Source of the DNA: Nitrosospira sp. 56-18
Lineage (GTDB): Bacteria; Pseudomonadota; Gammaproteobacteria; Burkholderiales; Nitrosomonadaceae
DNA: 64,000 nucleotides
Assembly (NCBI GenBank): GCA_001899235.1
Contig: MKVR01000018.1
Coordinates: forward strand, 1 to 64,000
Direction: 5' to 3'
In this document: positions 1-8,812 of the stretch, piece after piece
Layout: every line of letters begins with the position of its first letter
How positions within the stretch are numbered: the first letter of the stretch is position 1
Made by a program: the position numbers and the translations under genes
Notes under the pieces: generated by a model
The model's database searches: none
Told to the model about the DNA's origin: nothing
The model's input: the letters and a program-made list of their open reading frames with translations, nothing else

Positions 1-117
1 GAGCCACTGCGTTGCGCTCCTTGGCATCGTAGTCCCAGCTACGACCTGCGTCGCGCGCCTTATGATCATCCCGATTTTATCAGCAACGCGCTCAACGAGG
101 ATTTGTTCAGCGCTTCC
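1..117 (-). repeat. MITE copy 1 (truncated by window edge); right TIR ...TTTGTTCAGCGCTTCC
   Basis: Near-identical to the right part of 16343-16688 and to the reverse complement of 3687-3852. Confidence 0.85.
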
Positions 118-248
118 TTAAAAGACATTATCCGATCTTGCGGTCTTGGTTACGAAAGAACTCAACAACCTCCAGCTAAAGCTGGAGGGTTGGGGTTGCG
201 GACTGAAAATCAGGATACGCGTTGGCTGAACAATGCGTCCTGAGCGTG

Positions 249-1127
249 TCACATCAGGTTCAAGGGTATTTTCAGATACGAGACACCGTTCTCTTCGGCT
301 GGGGGTATTTCTCCCGCCCGTACGTTCACCTGAACCGATGGAAACATCAGGATAGGCATGTCGAGTATCGCATCCCGCGCTTCCCGCATGGCTATAAACT
401 CCTTTTCCAATATGCCGTCGCACACATGTATATTGTGGGCACGCTGCTCGGCAACCGTTGTCTCCCAGCGCGGCTGGCGGCTGGGGGGCGGGTAATCATG
501 GCACAGGAACAGTCTGGTCTCCGCAGGCTGCCCAAGCAATTTGCGAATTGACTGGAATAACAACCGGGCGTCCCCTCCCGGGAAATCGGCGCGAGCCGTG
601 CCAAGGTCCGGCATGAAGAGCGTATCTCCGACAAAAATGGCGTCCCCAAACTGATACGATAAATCTGCTGGCGTATGGCCGGGAGTCGAAATCGCTTTTG
701 CGCTCAGTTTGCCGACCCTGAAAGCCTCGTCATCCCCCAGGAGCGAGTCGAAATGTCTCCCGTCTGCAATGAAATCAGGTCCGAGATTGAATATTTCCTT
801 GAAGATCTGCTGTACTAGGGGAATGTCGCGCCCAGCGCCTGTTTTTCCACCCACGCTGCTTTTGAGATAGTGCGCGGAACTCAAATGGTCGGCATGTATA
901 TGTGTCTCCAGTATCCATTCCACCGCCAGGCGCCGGCTTTTTACAAATGACAGGAGTTTCTCGACGGACTGCGCGCTTGTTCTGCCGGACCTGTAATTGT
1001 AATCCAGGACCGGATCGATAATTGCACAGGCCCCGCCAGGCTCATCAAAAACAATATAGCTGATGGTCGAGGTGGCCGGATCGAAGAATGCTTCGATTTG
1101 AGGCTGCATTTGCCTTCTCCCGTTCAT
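249..1127 (-). CDS. MBL-fold metallo-hydrolase (persulfide dioxygenase/glyoxalase II-like)
   Basis: THIHADHLSSA metal-binding motif, TPGHTPADLSY, FVGDTLFMPDLGTARADFPGG. Confidence 0.9.
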   Translation of the reverse strand: MNGRRQMQPQIEAFFDPATSTISYIVFDEPGGACAIIDPVLDYNYRSGRTSAQSVEKLLSFVKSRRLAVEWILETHIHADHLSSAHYLKSSVGGKTGAGRDIPLVQQIFKEIFNLGPDFIADGRHFDSLLGDDEAFRVGKLSAKAISTPGHTPADLSYQFGDAIFVGDTLFMPDLGTARADFPGGDARLLFQSIRKLLGQPAETRLFLCHDYPPPSRQPRWETTVAEQRAHNIHVCDGILEKEFIAMREARDAILDMPILMFPSVQVNVRAGEIPPAEENGVSYLKIPLNLM

Positions 1128-1208
1128 AGTTGAACTCTTGCCATGGGCACGTTATACATTAAGATTATATAGGTATAATTTTTATATATAACAATACTGT
1201 GGACTAGC

Positions 1209-1590
1209 TCTGCGCACCAACCTGCGCTGGTGCTCCGATGGTTTCGAGGTTTCCTGTTGGAACGGGCAAGCAGTGCGAATTATCTTTGCCCTGGATTGCT
1301 GTGCCCGTGAAATCATCAGCCATGTTGCCACTACCAGCGGCACTACTGGCAAGATGGTGCGGGATCTAATGATCGAATCGTTGAGGCTCGCTTCGGGTCG
1401 GTTGCCAGACTTCCTCATGCCGTGGAATGGCTCAGCGACAATGGCAACCCTTGCGGATCACGAGCATCAGCTCGGCGGCACCGACATCAATCCCGGCAGC
1501 GGCCGCAGCAGAAAGCTTTGCAGGTACCATCGTCGTGGGTACAGCCATTTGAGTTGTCATGATGAGTCCTTGGAGCAAAGCGTAACCCGT
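1209..1590 (+). pseudogene. IS3-family (IS2-like) transposase OrfB remnant, frameshifted
   Basis: LRTNLRWCSDGFEVSCWNGQAVRIIFALDCCAREIISHVATTSGTTGKMVRDLMI, then in another frame LPHAVEWLSDNGNP; no intact ORF. Confidence 0.75.
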
Positions 1591-1750
1591 CATTTTCCTG
1601 GTGCCGGATAGATGTTTTTTGATGGATTGCGTTTCACTCCACCCATCCTACCGTTGCTACCGTTGCTTTGTCATGAAGAAATTAATATTGATCCAGAAGA
1701 AGAAACAGGACTTGACCCTCCCGGCGAGGGGCCGCGCCTCGTTGCCCCGA

Positions 1751-2653
1751 TCAGGCTTGCAATTCCGTCAGGTCGGAAAGGGTGTCGTACTCATAATACC
1801 GCTTGTAATCCGTCATATCCCCCGGCGTCACATTGTCCTGGTAGATGCTGTAGAGCGCATCGCCTATCCGGTGAAACTGGAGCGTGTCCGGCGCCGTCAT
1901 GTCCGGGAGGTAGGGGGCGCCGGCATGGCGTTCCTGCCACGCGGCCCAGATTCGATCCACGTTGCAGTGATGCAGGAAGAAAACCGGGTCATTGGGCGAT
2001 GATGACAAAGACATATCTCCGCCCACCCAGACGTGCACGCTGTTATGGATGCGCTCGTTGCCGATCCAGCCTTCCACCAGGTTGCGCAGGCCGCCGGGCG
2101 ACGACGAGTTGAACGGCGAGGTGTCATAGGACGCCTGGTCGCGTATGACCATGCGCACGCCGGTGCGGGAAGGGAGGCTGCCGTCGTTCCCCAGCGCGCG
2201 CTGGAGCGTGCGGTTTGTCCGCCGCATATCTCCGGTTCTTAGATTCATTTCGAGGCGGATCCGCCAGCTCGAACCGGAGAACTGGCCCAGGTTGGCATTG
2301 CTCCATATCGGGGAAGTCGCCGGCTCAGCCAGCTCGGCATCCGCGGTCCAGTCCCAGTAGGGTATGCGAAAATTGTCATCGCCGAGAGCCCGCCGCAAGA
2401 GATTTTCCAGGGTGATCAGGAAATACCGGTGCCAGGGCAGGAAAGCGGGACCGGAATGCGCGGCATTGCGGTCGCTCTGGGTCGGCGGGGTCATCAGCAT
2501 CATGGACTGGTGATGCCAGAAAACGAACGAGTCATAGACGGACAGTCCCTGCTGCCCAGTCCACGGAAACCGGACCGGGTCTTTCAGCCGGGATACGCCG
2601 TCAATGAATTGCCGGGCAGCGGTGGCATCGGTCAGAAAATTGCGCCGGATCAT
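1751..2653 (-). CDS. Tyrosinase family copper protein
   Basis: CuA-like HSGPAFLPWHRYFL and CuB-like DPVFFLHHCNVDRIWAAWQ. Confidence 0.9.
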   Translation of the reverse strand: MIRRNFLTDATAARQFIDGVSRLKDPVRFPWTGQQGLSVYDSFVFWHHQSMMLMTPPTQSDRNAAHSGPAFLPWHRYFLITLENLLRRALGDDNFRIPYWDWTADAELAEPATSPIWSNANLGQFSGSSWRIRLEMNLRTGDMRRTNRTLQRALGNDGSLPSRTGVRMVIRDQASYDTSPFNSSSPGGLRNLVEGWIGNERIHNSVHVWVGGDMSLSSSPNDPVFFLHHCNVDRIWAAWQERHAGAPYLPDMTAPDTLQFHRIGDALYSIYQDNVTPGDMTDYKRYYEYDTLSDLTELQA

Positions 2654-3210
2654 GATTGCTCTCCTTCCCCGGCCTGGCCGTGGCCATGGGCCTGGCCCTG
2701 GTCATGCCCGCTTTGCGCCTCATCCCCGGCATCATCGGAGAAGGCGTCGGGATAAGCGTCCATGACTTGCTTCATCAGGTCGACGGCGGACGCATAGGTG
2801 ACAAAGGGCGTGGCATGGGTATAGACCTGCCCGTCCTCGTCGACCGACAGATGCATGCCCGCAGGCTTTCCATCGACCTCCACCCGGTAGGTGGTAATGA
2901 TCCGGACCTGATGGCCGTTATGCGTGAGTTCACGCACGCTGGTCGCATCATGCATGCCATGCGACGCGACATAGGCGGGAAATTTCTTCTTTATCCAGTC
3001 CGGCTGGGATTGCGCGCCTTCCATGGGCGAGTAGCGTGCCAGGACGGAAGTATCGGGCGTATCGACTGTAGCGGCCGCATTGGTGGTATTGGCTGTGCTG
3101 GCGCTTCCTCCCTTCGAGGCCGGACTTCCACCGCTGCTTCTCCCTTTGGCGTCCGGGCCACCGCCACCTCCGGCGCCCTTTTCATCGGGAGCACTCGCTT
3201 TTTTCATCAT
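2650..3210 (-). CDS. Hypothetical protein with Gly/Ser-rich linker, translationally coupled to tyrosinase
   Basis: 4-bp overlap with tyrosinase start; GGAGG before ATGATG at ~3210 favours an internal start over the 3357 ORF start. Confidence 0.65.
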   Translation of the reverse strand: MMKKASAPDEKGAGGGGGPDAKGRSSGGSPASKGGSASTANTTNAAATVDTPDTSVLARYSPMEGAQSQPDWIKKKFPAYVASHGMHDATSVRELTHNGHQVRIITTYRVEVDGKPAGMHLSVDEDGQVYTHATPFVTYASAVDLMKQVMDAYPDAFSDDAGDEAQSGHDQGQAHGHGQAGEGEQS

Positions 3211-3420
3211 ATCCTCCATAACCATAACGTTGCATAAAACCGGCGAGGAACAGCGCAAGGCCATATCCAGCCAGTTCCACGCCCGGCACCTTCTTTTTAT
3301 AGTAAAGAAAGCGAAAAAAACCAATGCATCCGCGGTAAATTTACCTCCTTCTCGCACCTCCTATTTATGACGGCCCCTGAATGGATTGGATATTCCGCTT
3401 CTCCTCACAAATTCAACCCG

Positions 3421-3480
3421 AATCCGGCAGATGGATAGAGTGGAGTGTGCGGTTTTGAGGGTGCAAGGCAAGGCCGTGAA
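3421..3480 (+). repeat. Dispersed repeat family 2 (AATCCGGCAG...)
   Basis: AATCCGGCAG..GG.TAGAGTGGAGTGTG...GGTGCAAGGCAAGG resembles 4391 and 61245. Confidence 0.6.
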
Positions 3481-3686
3481 GCACAGGGCATAGCCGGCCT
3501 ATGGCCAGGCTTAGCAACGATGCACTTGCGTTTTTTCATGTAAAATCCGAAGGGACGGGACGAATTTCATCCGACCCTTCGTTACTCGCCGCTTACGGAG
3601 ACACACTCCATCGCGGCTCATGCCTCGTGCTGGATGAAATCCGTCGCCGTCGAGGGTGCGAAATAAGGGTTAACAGGCCCTACTAA

Positions 3687-3852
3687 GGAAGCGCTGAACA
3701 AATCCTCGCTGAGCGCGTTGCTGGTAAAATCGGGATGATCATAAGGCGCGCAACGCAGGTCGTAGCCGGGACTACGATTCCAAGGAGCACAACGCGGTGA
3801 GCACCCAATTTTACTGCAACCCTTATGGGGCGGGGCTTTATTCAGCGCTTCC
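3687..3852 (+). repeat. MITE copy 2, 166 bp, complete, IS5-like TIRs, 4-bp CTAA target duplication
   Basis: GGAAGCGCTGAACAAATCC ... TTATTCAGCGCTTCC flanked on both sides by CTAA. Confidence 0.85.
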
Positions 3853-4266
3853 CTAAAAGAATACCCGCGAGGCGACGCCTTTCAGGCGTGCCGTCGTATA
3901 AAAATCGCGCTGCCCACTCGCCGGAACGATCGAAAACTTGTGCAGCGTTGTAATGCCGAAGGTCTGAATGGGCACCGACTGCTCGCCCGGAATATTCACA
4001 TGTGGCAATAGAACGCTGAAAGTAGTCCCGCCGGTATCGACGGTCATACGGATGGTGACACTGACAAGCGTGCCGATTTCGGTTTCGATGCTACGAATCT
4101 CATCGCCACTGAAGCTGAGGGTCTGTTGCAGGTCCTGGTAGCTGAAATGTGGTTTTCCATCTATGCCGCTGGTTGAGTAGGTGACATGGAGATGTTTACC
4201 ACTGAGGTCGTACTGGTTCGGTGTTTGCACTGCAGGCTGATTCGGTTGCATGGTGCCTCCTTTCAT
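3853..4266 (-). CDS. Hypothetical protein sharing a domain with the C-terminus of the 19607-20347 product
   Basis: GTLVSVTIRMTVDTGGTTFSVLLPHVNIPGEQSVPIQTFGIT aligns to GLLVSVALQPNADAGGLDFALLLPPVHLRGQARQAFQTIGIK. Confidence 0.7.
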   Translation of the reverse strand: MKGGTMQPNQPAVQTPNQYDLSGKHLHVTYSTSGIDGKPHFSYQDLQQTLSFSGDEIRSIETEIGTLVSVTIRMTVDTGGTTFSVLLPHVNIPGEQSVPIQTFGITTLHKFSIVPASGQRDFYTTARLKGVASRVFF

Positions 4267-4390
4267 AAAGTGAACCTCTTGGCCGCGACAATAATAGTGC
4301 CGCTGCGCCAGAGAGGTGGCTCATCAAACGCGCAGCGGAATGGTGTTGCCCCTGGCGCTCCCGTTATTAATATAGAATATAGATCATCCT

Positions 4391-4440
4391 GAATCCGGCA
4401 GTTGAACAGGATGGAGTGTTGCAAAAGATCCACCTCTTTT
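4391..4440 (+). repeat. Dispersed repeat family 2 fragment
   Basis: GAATCCGGCAGTTGAACAGGATGGAGTGTTG matches 61245 and 3421 copies. Confidence 0.55.
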
Positions 4441-4531
4441 ACCCTGTTCCCTTGCGGTTCCTGATACAGTCGCAGTATTTCTGGCTCAAAATCACAATCA
4501 AACACTCCACCGCAAGCAGCGGGTATAGGAC

Positions 4532-7500
4532 TTAGGACCGCCCGAGCTCGAACGAAAATCGGGCCACACGCTGCATCCATGGGGCAAATACGGAAAGGGG
4601 CGTATCGGCTGCGATGGGAGTGCGAGCTGCGCCAAGCCGATTATCCAGCCAGTCACGCATGCGGCGCCAGCCGGCGCTATCCCTCAGCGTATCGCTCTGG
4701 ATCATCATATTCATCCGGTTTATCATCCATGCGACATTTGCCGGGGTCTCATCCCGGGGAGCAGAATACAAGCCCTCTTCCATGATCGAAAAAAATTCGT
4801 GGGCGAGCAGGGGCATTCCGGTATCCACCGCGAGCAGGAAAAGCACGGCCTGGTAATCGGCCAGGATATCGTTAGGCTGCAGGAAGGACCGTGCCTCATG
4901 CACGGTGAGACCGGCTTTGATCAGTCGATAGACATTGACAAATCGCTTGAGCGCTCGTGGCGAGCGGCTGAGTATCGGCGCAAGCCTGGCTATGAAATCC
5001 AGCTCTTCCCGAACCGTCTCCAGGCTCTTGAAGGCCGGGTAGACGGCCTTCAAAGCCGCTGCGCTGCTGGCGCTTTCCCCCGTTGGTGCGGAGGCGATAT
5101 CCGGCGACATGGATGGCGCGGCCTGCTGCTGCGCTTGTGCCGACGCCGCCGGAGCACCGGAAGACTTCTCCAGTGAAATGTCCTGGCCCGGAGAGCCTTC
5201 CCGGATCGATGTAGCTTCTTCTTTCCCTGCCGCATCTGCGGCGGGCGCCAGCTCGGCGGATGACTCTCCCTGGGCAGGTTCCTTGATGGATTGGATAGTT
5301 TGCGCAACTTGTTTGAGATCCTCATCCGGTCGCTTGATGCTGGTTTGCAACAAGCCGCGAATCATCCGGTCGCTGGCAGCTGCATCCATCGGCCTCAGCC
5401 AGAATGGTATCTGGAAAATCTTTTCCAGATAATCGTTGGGTGTGGCCGAGCCCAGCAGCAAACCGGCGCTGTCCTCGCCATCCGGCGATTTGCCGCTGAC
5501 ATGGAGCAATTGGTGGTAGCGCGCCTGCAACGAGCGCTTGATCCATCGCGCGTCCACCCCCACCACCACGACGAACAGCGGGAACGCGAGCAGCAAATGC
5601 ACCGCCTGGAGCACTTCGACTACCTTGTTGGGCGGACAGCGGTCCAGGTCGTCGATATAGAGCACGATGCGATTGATGCGCCTGTCCTTGTCCTTTTCCT
5701 CTTCGGCCAGGCTTGCATACCTCTGCTGTCCCTGTGCACGCGGCGATTCCAGCGGGTCTTCAGGCGACAGCGCCCAGTTATCTTCCTCGATGAGGCCGGA
5801 AAGTTTTTCGAAGTCGTCGCGCACCAGCGCGAGCACGCCCAGGTGCTTGCGGTAGTCGCTGCTCGCGGCCCGGTCGGTGATGAAATTGGCCAGCAGCCGC
5901 CCGGCTGTCGCCACTTTGAGTTCGGCGGCCGCCGCGGCTTCCCGCGCTTTTGCTTCTGCATGCTTCTGCTGGGCAGCGTCGAGCGCGGCCGTCAATTCAC
6001 GTAGCTTCTGCTCGGCCTGCGTCACTTTCCGCACATGCTCGGCAGTCTGCGTCGCCATTTCTTCATCGAATTTCTTCTGCGCCGCTTCCGCTTCGCCCAG
6101 CCTTCTGGACATCCACTCCGCCTGTTGTTTGAGCCAGGGCACGCCCGAGCCGATCAATGTCGCCAGGCCGGCGGCATAGGCGTAGATGTCGGCAACGCTC
6201 GACCCCAGCATTTGCAGCACGAAGCGCACCAATATCGTCATCACTGGCACACCCAGAAGGCTGAAGAATAGCCAGACGAACCGCCGGTTCCGGTCCTTCG
6301 CATGCATGAGCGGAGCGAGGAAGCGCTGTCCCCTTCCGAGCACGCCATGGATCTGGCGCAAGGCTCCTTCGAGTTCCACTGCTTTGCTGCCGACCGCGGT
6401 GAGATTGAGTTGCGTGAGCGCATCGAGAACCGGCTGATGGGCACCGGTAAGCAGAAAATCCTTCCCGACGTGCTCGGCGTTCAGCTTTGCGAGCTCCCTG
6501 GTTTTTTCATCGAGATTCCTCTGCGCGTCATCGAGATCGCCCTTGGCGACAGTTGCCGCGGCCTTTGCGCTGTCCACCGCATTGCTCGCCGCCCGTGAAA
6601 GGGCTTTCTCCTCTGCCAGTTTGTTGATCAGTTCCTTCTGCAGGGTTTGACTGACAGAGGTCTCCTTACCCGGATAAAGATTGTCGAGGATATGCTCGAC
6701 CAGGCTTGCCCAGAGGTTACTTTCGACATAATGCCAGGCATTGAATTTGATCTGGACGATATTCTTGTATATCGGCAAGTCCCGCTGCATGCGGTTGGCT
6801 GTGCGCGCTTCCTTCGCCAGTTCATCGATGGCGTTGCGCAACTGCCGCATGAAGAAGGTTTTGCCGGAACCCCATTCGCCGAACAGGCCGATAGATAGCG
6901 GCGGCACGACAGTGCGCGCAGCGATCAGCACGGCGAGCGCGCGCACCTCGTCCTGGATGCCCAGCAGGTCTTCGCCCCCTGCCCGATCGGCACTGAAGCC
7001 GCTGAGGCGGCGTATCTTCTCTGCAGCATGGTCATCATCACCAGCATCCGGGCGCATGGATTTGCCGATGGGCTGTCCAGTTGTACCGATGCTGGCATTC
7101 CACAGCCGCAGGGTGCTGTCCTCACTGCCAGAGACGATGCCATCGGGGCTGAAAGCCACGCTATACACTACATCCCCATGTCCTCGCAGGGGCTCGCCGA
7201 TGGATTCACCGCTTCTGGCATCCCACAGCCGCAGGGTCTTGTCCTCACTGCCGGAGACGATGCGACTGCCATCCGGGCTGAAGGCGACACTCAGCACCCC
7301 TTCCTCATGTCCTCGCAGGGGCTCGCCAATGGGCTTACCGCTTCTGGCATCCCACAGGCGCAGGGTCTTGTCCCTACTGCCGGAGACGATGCGGCTGCCA
7401 TCGGGACTGAAGGCAACACTTGACACCCAATCCGCATGCCCTTGTAGAGGCCTGCTGAGAGGCTCGCCGCGCCTGACGTCCCACAACCGCAGAGTGTAGT

Positions 7501-8629
7501 CCCTACTACCAGAAACGATGCGGCTGCCATCGGGACTGAAGGCAACACTCGATACCACACTCTCATGGCCGCGCAGAGGTATGCCGATGGGCTGCCCCGT
7601 CCTGGCATCCCATAGTCGCAGGGTCTTGTCCACACTACCGGAGACGATGCTACTACCATCGGGGCTAAAGGCTACACTCCACACTCCATCCTCATGTCCG
7701 CGCAAGGGCTCGCCAATGGATTCACCACTTCTAGCATCCCAGAACCGCAGAGTCTTGTCGTGACTTCCCGAAACAATACGGTTGCCATCGGAACTGAAAG
7801 CCACGCTATACACCCAACTCTCATGCCCGCGCAGGGGTACACCGATGGGCTGGCCAGCCGTACCGAAGTTGCCGTCCCACAGCCGCAGTGTCTTGTCCAG
7901 ACTGCCGGAGATGATGCGGCTGCCATCCGGGCTGAAGGCGACACTCAACACTAAATCCTCATGGCCCCGCAGAGGCCCGCCGATGAGTTGGCCTGTTTTG
8001 GCATCCCACAGCCGCAGCGTCTTATCCCCGCTGGCGGAGATGATGCGGCTGCCGCCCGAGCTGACGCCGCTGAGGTGGTGCGGCTTCTCTGTAGCATGAT
8101 CATCATCGCCGACATGCGGGCCGCCCGGATTTTCAGATAAATTCGTGTTCATCGCGGCTGCTGCGCGCGTAATCACGGCATCGGTTATTCGGTCGAGCTC
8201 GCTGTCGCATTGCTCTCGGGGAATCTCGGCAAGCGCGGGAGATTCAGGACCGAGAAGCATCGCGGATTCGAGCCAGTCCAGGGAAAAAACCAGGGGCCGC
8301 AAGTGGATACGAAGCATGCGAAACGTCGAAGCCTCACCCAGAGAAAGCCGGAGCATTCCAGCAAGATCACGAAAATAGGAAGATTTCAGCAAGTCATCGG
8401 AGACGAGGAAGAGCATATACACGGCATCGCGCACCTGCTCGTGTAGTTGTTCCGGACTGCGGATCAGCTCGCCGAGCTTCTCGTTATTCCAGGATTCGAC
8501 TGTCAGACCGGCTGGAAAGAGTTGAGGATTACGCGTTCGGGAGACGAGCCTGCCCTGCAGCCTTTGCTCCCAGGCTTCGTCCTCCTTCGCATAAAACAGG
8601 ATGATTTTCTTGCTGGATGATGGGAGCAT
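4532..8629 (-). CDS. TIR-like / 8x WD40 / KAP-family P-loop NTPase fusion (1365 aa)
   Basis: N-term KKIILFYAKEDEAWEQRL..SDDLLKSSYFRD; repeated VAFSPDGSRIVSGSxDKTLRLWD; Walker A GLFGEWGSGKTFFM, Walker B IVLYIDDLDRCPP, two hydrophobic segments between them. Confidence 0.85.
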   Translation of the reverse strand: MLPSSSKKIILFYAKEDEAWEQRLQGRLVSRTRNPQLFPAGLTVESWNNEKLGELIRSPEQLHEQVRDAVYMLFLVSDDLLKSSYFRDLAGMLRLSLGEASTFRMLRIHLRPLVFSLDWLESAMLLGPESPALAEIPREQCDSELDRITDAVITRAAAAMNTNLSENPGGPHVGDDDHATEKPHHLSGVSSGGSRIISASGDKTLRLWDAKTGQLIGGPLRGHEDLVLSVAFSPDGSRIISGSLDKTLRLWDGNFGTAGQPIGVPLRGHESWVYSVAFSSDGNRIVSGSHDKTLRFWDARSGESIGEPLRGHEDGVWSVAFSPDGSSIVSGSVDKTLRLWDARTGQPIGIPLRGHESVVSSVAFSPDGSRIVSGSRDYTLRLWDVRRGEPLSRPLQGHADWVSSVAFSPDGSRIVSGSRDKTLRLWDARSGKPIGEPLRGHEEGVLSVAFSPDGSRIVSGSEDKTLRLWDARSGESIGEPLRGHGDVVYSVAFSPDGIVSGSEDSTLRLWNASIGTTGQPIGKSMRPDAGDDDHAAEKIRRLSGFSADRAGGEDLLGIQDEVRALAVLIAARTVVPPLSIGLFGEWGSGKTFFMRQLRNAIDELAKEARTANRMQRDLPIYKNIVQIKFNAWHYVESNLWASLVEHILDNLYPGKETSVSQTLQKELINKLAEEKALSRAASNAVDSAKAAATVAKGDLDDAQRNLDEKTRELAKLNAEHVGKDFLLTGAHQPVLDALTQLNLTAVGSKAVELEGALRQIHGVLGRGQRFLAPLMHAKDRNRRFVWLFFSLLGVPVMTILVRFVLQMLGSSVADIYAYAAGLATLIGSGVPWLKQQAEWMSRRLGEAEAAQKKFDEEMATQTAEHVRKVTQAEQKLRELTAALDAAQQKHAEAKAREAAAAAELKVATAGRLLANFITDRAASSDYRKHLGVLALVRDDFEKLSGLIEEDNWALSPEDPLESPRAQGQQRYASLAEEEKDKDRRINRIVLYIDDLDRCPPNKVVEVLQAVHLLLAFPLFVVVVGVDARWIKRSLQARYHQLLHVSGKSPDGEDSAGLLLGSATPNDYLEKIFQIPFWLRPMDAAASDRMIRGLLQTSIKRPDEDLKQVAQTIQSIKEPAQGESSAELAPAADAAGKEEATSIREGSPGQDISLEKSSGAPAASAQAQQQAAPSMSPDIASAPTGESASSAAALKAVYPAFKSLETVREELDFIARLAPILSRSPRALKRFVNVYRLIKAGLTVHEARSFLQPNDILADYQAVLFLLAVDTGMPLLAHEFFSIMEEGLYSAPRDETPANVAWMINRMNMMIQSDTLRDSAGWRRMRDWLDNRLGAARTPIAADTPLSVFAPWMQRVARFSFELGRS
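6992..7055 (-). repeat. Copy A of ~60-bp direct repeat flanking the WD40 block
   Basis: GCTGAGGCGGCGTATCTTCTCTGCAGCATGGTCATCATCACCAGCATCCGGG vs 8061-8125. Confidence 0.8.
7056..8060 (-). repeat. Tandem highly similar WD40 repeat units (eight, last degenerate)
   Basis: Units of ~126-138 bp encoding near-identical VAFSPDGSRIVSGSxDKTLRLWDARxGxPIGxPLRGHExxVxS. Confidence 0.9.
8061..8125 (-). repeat. Copy B of ~60-bp direct repeat flanking the WD40 block
   Basis: GCTGAGGTGGTGCGGCTTCTCTGTAGCATGATCATCATCGCCGACATGCGGG. Confidence 0.8.
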
Positions 8630-8715
8630 GATTTTCTTCCCTGGTATCGGCGCCGCATTCTGGCTGGCTAACCCATCATACTTCAGTAAAGAAGCCAGAA
8701 GGGCCGGCGTACCGT

Positions 8716-8750
8716 GTGCATAAGCACTAAAAAATTCATACTATACTGGA
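8716..8750 (+). promoter_or_regulatory. Candidate divergent promoter: palindrome GTGCATAAGCAC upstream of TATACT
   Basis: 183-bp intergenic region between divergent 8629(-) and 8813(+) genes; TATACT at 8742-8747. Confidence 0.35.
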
Positions 8751-8812
8751 GGTGGCAGCTTTCCCCAATCGCGAGGATAGGCGCCGCTTAATGCTGACCC
8801 GGGATAGATACC

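Noticed and set aside
3501-3686. 61-aa ORF ending at the MITE
   Set aside because: Lies in repetitive DNA with inverted GACGAATTTCATCC/GGATGAAATCCGTC arms; no coding evidence.
4263-4580. 105-aa minus ORF between KAP gene and 3853 gene
   Set aside because: Overlaps the KAP gene end and contains repeat family 2; likely spurious.
6741-7499. Long + strand ORFs (6741-7499, 7028-7423, 7518-7763 etc.) with repeated peptides
   Set aside because: They are antisense frames of the WD40 repeats; periodic DNA keeps several frames open.
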